64,000 nt of DNA from Opacimonas sp014872805 (lineage in GTDB: Bacteria > Pseudomonadota > Gammaproteobacteria > Enterobacterales > Alteromonadaceae). The translations under genes and the position numbers were made by a program. The notes under the pieces are model-generated. The model saw only the letters and a program-made list of their open reading frames with translations. It was not told where the DNA came from and did not search any database. The stretch is taken from positions 81,698 to 145,697 of the forward strand of contig WKFN01000003.1 in assembly GCA_014872805.1 (NCBI GenBank), written 5' to 3'. This document shows positions 18,011-26,864 of this stretch, one piece after another (the first letter of the stretch is position 1; every line of letters starts with the position of its first letter).

Positions 18011-18916
18011 TTACTGCCCAGGCAGTGTTAATGTCAGCGATTGAGTGTTGCCGTTACGCAAAATAGTTAGATCCAGCGATTCGGATTCTTTTAGTGTTTG
18101 CATGGCCCGCATGGCCTCGCGTGGCAACGTCAAATCTAATCCGTTTAAGCCGATAATGACATCACCGGCTTTGAGCCCAGCACGGGCAAAAAATTCTGGT
18201 TGGCGACCGGGACTGACGCGATAACCAACTATTTGACCATCTACCCGTTCAGGATTAATTGCAATAAAATCAGCAAATTGAGTTGGGTCATTGCGCAGTT
18301 TCGTTACCATGTCTTGGTCGAGCTCTGCTTGGATTGAAGCTTCCTCGATAACGGGCTCTGCTTGAATAATTTGCGCTTCAGAAGCTTTGACAAAATCCAC
18401 TCCATCGAGCATCAAGGTTTCTTTTACCCCGCGATTGGAAATGATCACGCGATCGGCAAAGACTTGATGTAGGGACGCTTGTGTGCCGTCGATTTTATCT
18501 CCAATACCGTACGTAGCTTGCTTATTACCACGAGAAATGATTGCTGCGCCACCGTCTTTTTCCGTACTTGCGACAACCCCGTTTAATGTGAGGTTGAGTT
18601 TGGTTTCCGGCGCATCGGTGATATCTTGTTCAACGACTTTTGGGGTGGACGCTCTATCGCCAAAAATATTCTGACTCAACAAAATATTGATATTTTTGAC
18701 ATCGTCATTGTTTGAAATCGGCACTGAGCTTTGAATTGAGGGTTGAACTGTACTGGGCGTTTGCGGTTCTGGTATAATCTGCCAAGTGATTTGGCTCAGT
18801 ATGTATAAGATATAGGCAACTGCCAAAACAGCCACGGTAAGACGAACAGCGTTCTGTGTTGAAGCCGTCCAAAATCGTGAGCTAAGGCTTTGAGTGATCC
18901 CAGTGTGTTGTATCAT
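18011..18916 (-). CDS. gspC: Type II secretion system protein GspC
   Basis: A 301-residue inner-membrane protein that connects the platform to the GspD secretin. One membrane span (VRLTVAVLAVAYILYILSQI, about 25-44), a Pro-rich linker, the homology region (LNLTLNGVVASTEKDGGAAI), and a C-terminal PDZ domain (VSPGRQPEFFARAGLKAGDV onward) that may help select substrates. It is the first gene of the twelve-gene operon that runs to gspN, so its upstream region should hold the promoter. That region is shared with the divergent hslR. Confidence 0.94.
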   Translation of the reverse strand: MIQHTGITQSLSSRFWTASTQNAVRLTVAVLAVAYILYILSQITWQIIPEPQTPSTVQPSIQSSVPISNNDDVKNINILLSQNIFGDRASTPKVVEQDITDAPETKLNLTLNGVVASTEKDGGAAIISRGNKQATYGIGDKIDGTQASLHQVFADRVIISNRGVKETLMLDGVDFVKASEAQIIQAEPVIEEASIQAELDQDMVTKLRNDPTQFADFIAINPERVDGQIVGYRVSPGRQPEFFARAGLKAGDVIIGLNGLDLTLPREAMRAMQTLKESESLDLTILRNGNTQSLTLTLPGQ

Positions 18917-18956
18917 TGTTATTATCTTATACCGTATGTTGACATTGTGGTGTGTA

Positions 18957-18974
18957 CAGACTGAATTAAGTCTG
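18957..18974. repeat. Inverted repeat between gspC and hslR
   Basis: CAGACT, six bases, then AGTCTG is a perfect 6-base inverted repeat in the 125-base divergent region between the gspC and hslR starts. A TTGACA hexamer sits just before it on the plus strand (18939-18944). It could be an operator for either operon, or chance, since a 6-base palindrome is not rare. Confidence 0.25.
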
Positions 18975-19041
18975 AATTCGCCAAACAGACACGTCGTCTA
19001 CAAACCGAATAGTTTATATAACGGATATTACATTTTTACGA

Positions 19042-19446
19042 ATGAAAAATACACCTTCAAACAAAAATGCATCGGAAGTTCGACTGGATAAGTGGTTATG
19101 GGCTGCTCGTTTGTTCAAAACACGTAGTTTAGCTCGAACCGCAGTACAAGCTGGCAAAGTACATTACAATGGTCAGCGTACCAAACCAAGTAAGGTCGTG
19201 GAGCTTGGCGCAACGGTCAAAGTACCTGCCGGATATGATACGAAGGAGCTGGTTATCGAAGAGATCGTTGAACAGCGACGTGGGGCTGCGTTGGTACAAG
19301 ATATGTATCGTGAAACACAAAGCAGTGTAGAGCAACGAGAACGGAATGCTCAGGCGCGCAAGCTCAGTGCGTTTCACAGCCCCAAACCTGAGACCAAGCC
19401 TGACAAAAAACAGCGGCGTCAGATCATTGAATTAAAACACCAATAA
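19042..19446 (+). CDS. hslR: Ribosome-associated heat shock protein Hsp15
   Basis: A 134-residue S4-domain RNA-binding protein. The S4 fold spans about residues 12-70 (VRLDKWLWAARLFKTRSLAR and GKVHYNGQRTKPSKVVELG). The basic C-terminal tail (KPDKKQRRQIIELKH) is typical of Hsp15. In E. coli it binds stalled 50S subunits carrying nascent chains and returns them to use. It lies 19 bases before hslO, as in the conserved hslR-hslO operon. Confidence 0.94.
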   Translation: MKNTPSNKNASEVRLDKWLWAARLFKTRSLARTAVQAGKVHYNGQRTKPSKVVELGATVKVPAGYDTKELVIEEIVEQRRGAALVQDMYRETQSSVEQRERNAQARKLSAFHSPKPETKPDKKQRRQIIELKHQ

Positions 19447-19465
19447 ACACCAATTAGAGAAATTT

Positions 19466-20359
19466 ATGTCTTTTGATACATTACAGCGTTATTTGTTTAA
19501 TCAAGCCAATGTGCGTGGCGAACTGGTTCAACTACGAAGTGCCTACCAGTCGATTTTGGATTCCTATGCGTATCCACCCCAGATCCAAACTTTACTTGGA
19601 GAGCTGATGGCTGCGACCAGTTTATTGAACGCGACATTAAAGTTTGAAGGTGAAATAGGTCTGCAAATTCAAAGCGAAGGCATTGTCAAATACGCGGTTG
19701 TCAATGGTACCCATGATTTGAAATTGCGCGGGGTTGCTCGTTGGGATGAGACCGTGACAGAGTTGCCGGATAATTTTTCTGATTTGTTTCACAAAGGCTT
19801 TTTGGTGATAACGATCACGCCCAAAGAAGGTGAGCGCTATCAGGGGATAGTTGGCTTAGACCAACCGTCCCTTTCCGCCTGTATCGAGGAGTATTTCCTG
19901 CAATCTGAGCAGCTTGCCACACAAGTGCGTTTGTTTGCGAGGCATGAAGCCCCGGCAATGGCAGGTGGAACATTATTGCAAATCTTGCCGACCTCTTCAG
20001 AAGCTACTAATGTGGCCGAGACCACCGAGTTTTCACACCTTTCAGCATTGACCGAAACACTAACGCCAGAGGAATTATTCACGTTACCGGCCAATGATGT
20101 ATTATACCGCTTATATCATCAAGAAGAAGTTGAAGTGTTCACCCCAGCGCCAATTGTGTTTGAATGTCATTGCTCACGCAACAAAACCATGGCTGCACTG
20201 CGTAATATTGATGTAAATGAGTTAAACGCGATCATTGCAGAAGAAGGCAGCATTGTGATGAATTGCCAATTTTGTCACAGCGAATATCGCTTTGATGAGA
20301 TGGACATTGCGTCGATCCACGCTGGGTTTTCGCCAGATGAAGATGGACAAACGAGCTAA
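19466..20359 (+). CDS. hslO: Redox-regulated chaperone Hsp33
   Basis: A 297-residue cytoplasmic holdase chaperone that is switched on by oxidation. The zinc-binding redox switch is complete: CHC at Cys234 and Cys236, and CQFC at Cys267 and Cys270. The N-terminal core carries the family pattern GHKGFLVITITPKEGERYQGIV in the form HKGFLVITITPKEGERYQG. It shares an operon with hslR. The stop overlaps the envZ stop by 4 bases on the other strand. Confidence 0.95.
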   Translation: MSFDTLQRYLFNQANVRGELVQLRSAYQSILDSYAYPPQIQTLLGELMAATSLLNATLKFEGEIGLQIQSEGIVKYAVVNGTHDLKLRGVARWDETVTELPDNFSDLFHKGFLVITITPKEGERYQGIVGLDQPSLSACIEEYFLQSEQLATQVRLFARHEAPAMAGGTLLQILPTSSEATNVAETTEFSHLSALTETLTPEELFTLPANDVLYRLYHQEEVEVFTPAPIVFECHCSRNKTMAALRNIDVNELNAIIAEEGSIVMNCQFCHSEYRFDEMDIASIHAGFSPDEDGQTS

Positions 20360-21654
20360 ACTTTGACCAGTGGTAGGTTGACCTCTGCCACAAAACCTCC
20401 ATCAGGGTGATTAAAATAACTAATCTCACCGTGATGCAGATCCACAATGCGTTTAATGATTGCCAGCCCTAAACCCGACCCCTTAGAACCTCGAGAACTA
20501 TCGCCTCGGGCAAATGGCTGACTTAAAGTCGCGATTTGCTCAGCGGGGATCCCCTCTCCAAAATCTCGTACTTGAAAGGTGACAAAGTTACTTTTTTTGC
20601 GGTACAAGGAGTGGATCTCCAAATGATTAGAGCCATAGCGAAAGGCGTTTTCGACCAAGTTATCAATCACGCGCTTAATGGCTACTTTGCGCAGTTTGGT
20701 GTTGGGAACCGATTGCAGTTTTTGCGCAATGGTGTGATCGTCATCAAAATGCCGCGCTTGCACCACCTCTTCAATTAAGTCATTGATGTTACACATCTCA
20801 CCGCCTTCTTCATGGCAGGAATTACGAGCAAAATCAATAAATTGGTCGATAATGTCGTTCATATCTTCAATATCGTGCTCAATACCATCTGCAATCCATT
20901 GATTGTCATCATCGAGCATTTCGGCAGCCAGTCTAATTCGCGTCAGTGGCGTGCGCAGATCATGCGATATGCCAGCTGTCATTACATTGCGGTCGGCTTC
21001 AAGTTGTTTGATACCTTGCGCCATATTATTGAAAGCTTTGGTCACATCTTGAATTTCTTCGGTGCCGGTAGGCGTAATCGGTGGGGGAAACTCGCCACGG
21101 CTAACTTGGTTCGCGGCTTGTTGTAGCGCACGCATGGGTTGGGTCATGCGTTTGACAAACACATAGCTGCCAATGACGGATAAAAGGCTTATTACCAACA
21201 AGACAATAGTAAGAGGAGATAAATTATTCTCAGTCACGCCTTGCATTGGGATCACAATCCAAAGATTGGGATACGAATCGATTTGCAGCCAAATCCGATA
21301 CGGGGCATCAGTGGACACTCGAACATCACTTGTTTGACCTAATTCATTGGAGATTTGATTGGACATAAAATGGTAAAACGTCGCTTGAGCAAGACCTTTG
21401 TCAACCGCTTCATCTTGATTGTAAAAGCGAATATTAGAGGATTTAGCAAATTTGTCGCGTCGTTCAGAGGGCCCCAATAAGTCTTGTAATAACATAGTGT
21501 GAACTTGCTTGGCGATCAAAGAGTTGATTTGTTGTGAACTGGGCTGAATAAAATAGTAAGCAACGGAGCCATACGAGACGACTTGATTGACCAGCAACAA
21601 GACACCTATCAATAAAACGGTCTGACCAAAGGCAGATTTAGGAGTCAAACGCAT
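20356..21654 (-). CDS. envZ: Osmolarity sensor histidine kinase EnvZ
   Basis: A 432-residue inner-membrane sensor kinase. Two membrane spans (about 12-34 and 147-166) frame a periplasmic domain. A HAMP domain follows (KRMTQPMRALQQAANQVSRG), then the H box ISHDLRTPLTRIR with phospho-acceptor His231, and the ATPase region with N box NLVENAFRYG, DFGEGIP and GSGLGLAI. It phosphorylates OmpR, probably to tune porin expression. It starts 9 bases after the ompR stop, the usual ompR-envZ operon. Confidence 0.94.
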   Translation of the reverse strand: MRLTPKSAFGQTVLLIGVLLLVNQVVSYGSVAYYFIQPSSQQINSLIAKQVHTMLLQDLLGPSERRDKFAKSSNIRFYNQDEAVDKGLAQATFYHFMSNQISNELGQTSDVRVSTDAPYRIWLQIDSYPNLWIVIPMQGVTENNLSPLTIVLLVISLLSVIGSYVFVKRMTQPMRALQQAANQVSRGEFPPPITPTGTEEIQDVTKAFNNMAQGIKQLEADRNVMTAGISHDLRTPLTRIRLAAEMLDDDNQWIADGIEHDIEDMNDIIDQFIDFARNSCHEEGGEMCNINDLIEEVVQARHFDDDHTIAQKLQSVPNTKLRKVAIKRVIDNLVENAFRYGSNHLEIHSLYRKKSNFVTFQVRDFGEGIPAEQIATLSQPFARGDSSRGSKGSGLGLAIIKRIVDLHHGEISYFNHPDGGFVAEVNLPLVKV

Positions 21655-21663
21655 TGATGACGA

Positions 21664-22398
21664 TTAGACCGAAGAGCCATCGGGCACAAACACATATCCC
21701 AAGCCCCACACTGTTTGAATGTAACGTGGATTTCGCGGATCTTTCTCGAGCATTCGACGCAAGCGCGAGACTTGTACATCAATACTGCGCTCAAGGGCGC
21801 CATAGTCTCGCCCACGAGCTAAGTTCATGAGTTTGTCACGGGATAACGGTTCACGGGGATGGGTCACTAGCGATTTCAGCACAGCAAACTCACCACTAGT
21901 GAGTGTCATCGGCTTGCCCTCTGCGCTCATCTCGCGAGTGGCAAGGTTGAGCTTGTAGACACCAAATTCAATGATCTGTTCTTCTTGTGCTGGTGCACCA
22001 GGTGCTTCAGCCGTTTTGCGTCTAAGTACCGCTTTGGCCCGAGCAAGGAGTTCGCGAGGGTTAAAAGGTTTTGGCAAATAATCGTCTGCACCCATTTCAA
22101 GACCAATAATGCGGTCGACTTCATCGCCTTTGGCGGTCAGCATGATAATAGGAATGGCGTTGTCTTTGCTGCGCAAACGCTGACAGATAGAAAGCCCGTC
22201 TTCTCCGGGTAACATTAAATCCAAAACAATTAAATGAAAGTTCTCGCGTTCAAGCAAACGATCCATTTGTTCGGCGTTCGCCACGGAGCGTACCTGAAAT
22301 CCTTGTTCCACCAAATAGCGTTCGAGTAGACTGCGCAAGCGCATATCGTCGTCGACCACCAAAATTTTGGATGTTTCTTGCCCCATAAAAAATCCCAT
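21664..22398 (-). CDS. ompR: Osmolarity response regulator OmpR
   Basis: A 244-residue winged-helix response regulator. The receiver has acidic DDD near residue 16-18, the phospho-acceptor Asp60 in VLDLMLPGEDG, and Lys in LPKPFNPREL. The DNA-binding domain contains the OmpR/PhoB pattern RDKLMNLARGRDYGALERSI and ends VWGLGYVFVPDG. I kept the ATG at 22398, which has AAGG eight bases upstream; an internal ATG at 22386 would remove only four residues. Confidence 0.95.
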   Translation of the reverse strand: MGFFMGQETSKILVVDDDMRLRSLLERYLVEQGFQVRSVANAEQMDRLLERENFHLIVLDLMLPGEDGLSICQRLRSKDNAIPIIMLTAKGDEVDRIIGLEMGADDYLPKPFNPRELLARAKAVLRRKTAEAPGAPAQEEQIIEFGVYKLNLATREMSAEGKPMTLTSGEFAVLKSLVTHPREPLSRDKLMNLARGRDYGALERSIDVQVSRLRRMLEKDPRNPRYIQTVWGLGYVFVPDGSSV

Positions 22399-22490
22399 TT
22401 ACATTACCTTGATTGGATTACTATAAGCTAAGCGTAGCAAAGACAAAAGCGCTAATTAGTTACAGTATCAATGCAGGTTGTTACAAAATG

Positions 22491-23393
22491 TTATTTGCCT
22501 TGTAGCCAATCGAGTTGGGTTTTGTTGCTTTGACCTCGATGGAGTATTTCTTCAATGAGCGGGGTCAAAATCAACTCCATGGCTAATCCCATCTTACCAC
22601 CCGGAACAACCAGTGTATTAACACGAGACATAAAGGCGCCGTCGATCATTTGTAGCAGGTATGGAAAATTGATGTTTTTCATTTCACGACGGAATCTCAC
22701 CACCACAAAACTTTCATCTTGCGTGGGAATTTCACGCGCACTGAATGGGTTGGATGTATCGACGGTCGGTACGCGCTGAAAATTGACGTGCGTTCGAGAG
22801 AACTGCGGGGTAATGTATTGGAAGTAATCATCAAGCGAACGCACAATGCTGCTCATCACTGCTTCTCGGCTATGGCCTCGGTCGGTGGTATCACGAACAA
22901 TTTTTTGGATCCATTCAAGATTTACGATAGGCACCATGCCAACGAGCAAATCAACGTGTTTGGCCACATCAATGTCGTCGGTTTTCACTCCACCATGCAA
23001 GCCCTCATAGAACAACACATCGGTTTCACTTGGTAGGTCTTGCCATGGCGTAAAGGTGCCTGGCATCTGATTGTAAGGTACGGCTTCATCAAAAGTATGT
23101 AAATATTCACGTGTTTGACCAGTTCCGTTATCACCATATTGTGTAAATAAATTTTCGAGTAAAGCAAAATCATTAGCGACTGGGCCAAAATAACTGATAT
23201 GGCGCCCTTGCTCCTGCGCTTTGCGGATTTCTATTTCCATTTCTGGTCGGGTAAAACGATGAAAACTGTCGCCACTAACCACAGCTGCATTAATATCAAG
23301 CGTGCGAAAAATATGCCGAATGGCATTGGTTGTTGTCGTGGTACCAGCGCCGGAAGAACCCGTGATGGCAATAATGGGATGCTTGGCTGACAT
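22491..23393 (-). CDS. prkB: Phosphoribulokinase-like protein PrkB
   Basis: A 300-residue P-loop kinase of the class I phosphoribulokinase family, as found in many non-photosynthetic gammaproteobacteria. Walker A is GSSGAGTTTT (12-21). The family residues are visible in VSGDSFHRFTRPEM, FEGLHGG and DLLVGMVPIVNLEW. True Calvin-cycle function is unlikely, since no RuBisCO or related gene is in view; the cellular substrate is not established. It is separated from purD by a terminator that acts on purD transcripts. Confidence 0.85.
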   Translation of the reverse strand: MSAKHPIIAITGSSGAGTTTTTNAIRHIFRTLDINAAVVSGDSFHRFTRPEMEIEIRKAQEQGRHISYFGPVANDFALLENLFTQYGDNGTGQTREYLHTFDEAVPYNQMPGTFTPWQDLPSETDVLFYEGLHGGVKTDDIDVAKHVDLLVGMVPIVNLEWIQKIVRDTTDRGHSREAVMSSIVRSLDDYFQYITPQFSRTHVNFQRVPTVDTSNPFSAREIPTQDESFVVVRFRREMKNINFPYLLQMIDGAFMSRVNTLVVPGGKMGLAMELILTPLIEEILHRGQSNKTQLDWLQGK

Positions 23394-23470
23394 AACCGCT
23401 TACTCTTGTACTGATCATTATTATTCCTGAACGTAGTATACGCAGAAGCAGGATAAAAGCTACTACATAA

Positions 23471-23494
23471 AAAAAGGAGGCCGCAGCCTCCTTT
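23471..23494 (-). terminator. Rho-independent terminator of purD
   Basis: A perfect 9-base stem (AAAGGAGGC with GCCTCCTTT) with a 4-base loop. On the minus strand it is followed by a T run. It lies 19 bases after the purD stop and would end purH-purD transcripts before prkB. Confidence 0.85.
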
Positions 23495-23512
23495 AATCTA
23501 TGTGCAAAAAAG

Positions 23513-24802
23513 TTACTCGGCTTCTCTGGCAATGGCTCGATACGCAATGTCTTTGCGATAGAACATATCTTGCCAGTTAATATGAGACGCCAGTGCATAG
23601 GCGTTGGCTTGAGCTTCGGTAACCGACGCACCCATTGCGGTGGCACATAACACACGACCACCTGCTGTAACGACGTCGCCACCAGTAAGGGCAGTCCCTG
23701 CATGAAATACTTTTGCATCGACCGATTCACCTTGACCTAGACCACTGATAGGCAAGCCTTTGGCATAGCTACCTGGATATCCGCCAGCGGCTAACACCAC
23801 ACCCACTGCAGGGCGGGGGTCAAATTCAATTGTGCGTCCAGCTAGCTCACCTTTGGTGGCGGCCAGACAGAGCTCAACCAAATCAGACTGTAGGCGCATC
23901 ATGATCGGCTGGGTTTCTGGGTCGCCAAAGCGGCAGTTGTACTCGATGACTTTGGGTGTACCGTCAGCTGTGATCATTAAACCGGCATACAAGAAACCAG
24001 TGTAGGGATTGCCTTCTGCAGCCATCCCTTTTACGGTTGGTTCAATCACTTCACGCATCACGCGGTCATTAATTTCAGAAGTAACCACTGGCGCTGGAGA
24101 ATAGGCTCCCATACCACCAGTATTCAGCCCTGTATCGCCATCACCGACACGCTTGTGATCTTGAGAGGTCGCAAACGTCGCGATATTTGCGCCATCCACC
24201 ATCACGATGAAACTGGCTTCTTCACCATCGAGGAATTCTTCAATGACCACTCGAGAGCCCGCTTCGCCAAATGCGTTACCTGCAAGCATATCGCGAATCG
24301 CATCTTCTGCTTCACTCAATGTCATGGCTACAATTACGCCTTTACCCGCGGCCAAACCGTCGGCTTTGACGACAATCGGTGCACCTTTTTCACGCACATA
24401 GGCAAGTGCTGGTTCGATTTCGGTAAAGTTCTGATAGTCAGCCGTTGGGATATTGTGACGTGCTAAAAAATCTTTGGTAAACGCTTTCGACCCTTCTAAT
24501 TGCGCTGCACCAGCCGTCGGACCAAAACAGGCTAAACCCGCTTCGTTGAATGCATCCACTACACCAATCACCAATGGCGCTTCTGGACCCACGATGGTCA
24601 AATCGATCGCATTATCTTTAGCAAACGCTACCAGTGCAGGAATATCTTCTACACCAATGGCAACATTTTCCAATTTTGGTTCGTTTGCCGTGCCTGCATT
24701 CCCCGGAGCGACAAATACTTTTTCGACACCCGCACACTGAGAGGCTTTCCACGCCAGTGCGTGTTCACGACCCCCGCTACCGATAATTAAAATTTGCATC
24801 AT
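23513..24802 (-). CDS. purD: Phosphoribosylamine-glycine ligase PurD
   Basis: A 429-residue ATP-grasp ligase that joins glycine to phosphoribosylamine, the second step of purine synthesis. Landmarks are the N-terminal GSGGREHALAWK, VVKADGLAAGKGV, and the ATP-grasp metal site in IEYNCRFGDPETQ. Two ATGs in tandem open the gene behind AGGAGC. It follows purH by 21 bases in the same direction, so purH-purD is probably one operon, ended by the hairpin at 23471-23494. Confidence 0.96.
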   Translation of the reverse strand: MMQILIIGSGGREHALAWKASQCAGVEKVFVAPGNAGTANEPKLENVAIGVEDIPALVAFAKDNAIDLTIVGPEAPLVIGVVDAFNEAGLACFGPTAGAAQLEGSKAFTKDFLARHNIPTADYQNFTEIEPALAYVREKGAPIVVKADGLAAGKGVIVAMTLSEAEDAIRDMLAGNAFGEAGSRVVIEEFLDGEEASFIVMVDGANIATFATSQDHKRVGDGDTGLNTGGMGAYSPAPVVTSEINDRVMREVIEPTVKGMAAEGNPYTGFLYAGLMITADGTPKVIEYNCRFGDPETQPIMMRLQSDLVELCLAATKGELAGRTIEFDPRPAVGVVLAAGGYPGSYAKGLPISGLGQGESVDAKVFHAGTALTGGDVVTAGGRVLCATAMGASVTEAQANAYALASHINWQDMFYRKDIAYRAIAREAE

Positions 24803-24823
24803 TTTGCTCCTGTTTAATCTGAA

Positions 24824-26422
24824 TTAATGACGGAAGTGACGCATGCCGGTAAAGACCATCGCAATACCCGCTTCATCTGCTGCCGCAATGACTTCTTCAT
24901 CACGCATTGAACCACCTGGCTGGATCACTGCAGTAATACCGGCTGCGGCGGCAGCATCAATGCCATCACGGAATGGGAAGAAAGCATCAGATGCCATCAC
25001 CGAACCTTTGACTTCTAAGTTTTCATCAGCAGCTTTTATGCCAGCGATCTTCGCTGAGTAAACACGGCTCATCTGACCCGCACCCACACCGATAGTCATT
25101 CCATCTTTACAATAGACAATGGCATTGGATTTGACGTACTTGGCGACTTTCCAAGTGAACATCAAATCTTGGAGTTCGCTTTCGGTTGGCGCACGTTTGG
25201 TAACGACTTTTAAATCGTCCATTTCGACCATGCCAAAATCGCGATCTTGAATGAGCAATCCACCATTGACGCGTTTAAAATCATAACCATCAGTCAACTG
25301 ACCTTGCCAATCGCCACACGCCAGTACACGGACATTTTGTTTGGCACTCAAGACTTGGGCGGCTTCATCAGCAATCGTTGGGGCAATGATCACTTCTACA
25401 AATTGCCGGTCAATGATCGCTTGCGCAGTCGCTGCATCTAACTCACGGTTGAAGGCGATGATGCCACCAAACGCAGAAGTTGGGTCAGTTTTATAGGCAC
25501 GTTCATACGCAGATAAAATATCATCCCCTAAGGCCACACCACATGGATTAGCGTGTTTTACGATAACACATGCTGGCACGTCAAATTCTTTCACACATTC
25601 TAATGCGGCATCGGTATCGGCGATGTTATTAAACGAAAGTTCCTTGCCTTGTAACTGCTCAGCCGTGGCAACGGAGGCTTCTTGAATGTCATTTTCAACA
25701 TAAAAAGCAGCCGATTGGTGAGAGTTTTCGCCGTAGCGCAAATCTTGTTTTTTGCTCAGTTGCATGTTGTAAGTGCGGGGGAACTCACTATGCTCATGGC
25801 CGCAGTCTTCAGCACACTCTTGAGTATCAAGACGCGCGCCAAAGTAATTAGCGATCATGCCATCGTATTCTGCTGTGTGTTCAAATGCTTTAATGGCAAG
25901 GTCGAAACGCGTTTGATAGCTCAAGCCACCTGCGTTCTCGTTCATTTCTTCTAATACCACAGCATAGTCAGAAGCGTTGACGACAATAGTTACGTCTTTG
26001 TGATTCTTTGCGGCCGCTCGAACCATAGTTGGGCCACCAATGTCGATGTTTTCAATGGCGTCTTCTAGGGAGCAGTCTGGGTTAGCAACGGTCGCTGCAA
26101 ATGGATAGAGGTTCACAACAACAAGATCAATCGGACCGATGTTGTTTTGTTCCATTACGGCTTCGTCAGTACCGCGACGCGCCAAGATACCACCGTGGAT
26201 TTTGGGGTGTAAGGTCTTGACGCGACCGTCCATGATTTCTGGATGGCCAGTGTAATCTGATACCTCGATAACATTAAGGCCAGCTTCTGCCAATAATTTA
26301 GCAGTACCACCAGTGGATAATAATTCAATGTCTTGGGCGGCAAGGGCCGTGGCAAATTCGACAATACCGGTTTTGTCAGAAACGCTTAACAAAGCGCGAC
26401 GAATGGGTTGACTAGTACTCAT
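24824..26422 (-). CDS. purH: Bifunctional AICAR transformylase/IMP cyclohydrolase PurH
   Basis: A 532-residue bifunctional enzyme for the last two steps of IMP synthesis. The N-terminal MGS-like domain (IMP cyclohydrolase) includes RALLSVSDKTGIVEFA and STGGTAKLL; the C-terminal transformylase includes LRYGENSHQ, KHANPCGVA and IQPGGSMRDEEVI. I chose the ATG at 26422, which has AAGAAGAG close upstream and gives the family's normal start; a longer GTG-started reading adds residues without homology. Confidence 0.96.
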   Translation of the reverse strand: MSTSQPIRRALLSVSDKTGIVEFATALAAQDIELLSTGGTAKLLAEAGLNVIEVSDYTGHPEIMDGRVKTLHPKIHGGILARRGTDEAVMEQNNIGPIDLVVVNLYPFAATVANPDCSLEDAIENIDIGGPTMVRAAAKNHKDVTIVVNASDYAVVLEEMNENAGGLSYQTRFDLAIKAFEHTAEYDGMIANYFGARLDTQECAEDCGHEHSEFPRTYNMQLSKKQDLRYGENSHQSAAFYVENDIQEASVATAEQLQGKELSFNNIADTDAALECVKEFDVPACVIVKHANPCGVALGDDILSAYERAYKTDPTSAFGGIIAFNRELDAATAQAIIDRQFVEVIIAPTIADEAAQVLSAKQNVRVLACGDWQGQLTDGYDFKRVNGGLLIQDRDFGMVEMDDLKVVTKRAPTESELQDLMFTWKVAKYVKSNAIVYCKDGMTIGVGAGQMSRVYSAKIAGIKAADENLEVKGSVMASDAFFPFRDGIDAAAAAGITAVIQPGGSMRDEEVIAAADEAGIAMVFTGMRHFRH

Positions 26423-26490
26423 ATAACTCTTCTTGCTAGATAAAATAATAAGGTGGGCGTATAACTTACTGTAGTGCACCTAATACAAAT

Positions 26491-26514
26491 GAAAAGAGCA
26501 CCCAAAGGTGCTCT
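26491..26514 (-). terminator. Rho-independent terminator of dusB-fis
   Basis: AGAGCACC and GGTGCTCT form a perfect 8-base stem around a 4-base loop, followed on the minus strand by TTTTC. It lies 25 bases after the fis stop and would separate fis from purH. Confidence 0.75.
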
Positions 26515-26538
26515 AATCTGCGCTTAAGCGCGAACGAC

Positions 26539-26832
26539 TTAGCTCATTCCGTATTGCTTGAGCTTCTTGCGTAATGTACCGCGATTGATGCCCATCATGA
26601 TCGCAGCTTTAGTTTGGTTGCCACGAGTATAAGTCATCACTTCTTCCAGTAAAGGCGCTTCAACTTCGCTCAATACCATGTCATACAAGGTTTCAATTTG
26701 GTTGTTTTCTAGTTGTTTTAGGTACTTGTTTACCGCTTGCTTAACCGATTCACGCAGTGGCTTTTGCGCAGTCGTTTGGGCGGGCGTAGTTACAATGGTC
26801 GTAAATGGAGAAGTTGCATTTTGATCAAACAT
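26539..26832 (-). CDS. fis: DNA-binding protein Fis
   Basis: A 97-residue nucleoid protein that bends DNA and regulates rRNA, tRNA and recombination sites. The C-terminal helix-turn-helix is intact and nearly identical to the family: YTRGNQTKAAIMMGINRGTL and then RKKLKQYGMS. The ATG at 26832 gives the family length and start (MFDQN). A longer reading overlaps dusB and is not supported. It follows dusB in the classic dusB-fis operon. Confidence 0.95.
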   Translation of the reverse strand: MFDQNATSPFTTIVTTPAQTTAQKPLRESVKQAVNKYLKQLENNQIETLYDMVLSEVEAPLLEEVMTYTRGNQTKAAIMMGINRGTLRKKLKQYGMS

Positions 26833-26864
26833 AATCGAATACTGCTCTTTGTTAAAGTTATCAA

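Noticed and set aside
26423..26479. An N-terminal extension of PurH from a GTG
   Set aside because: The ATG at 26422 has a good ribosome site and begins at the normal family start.
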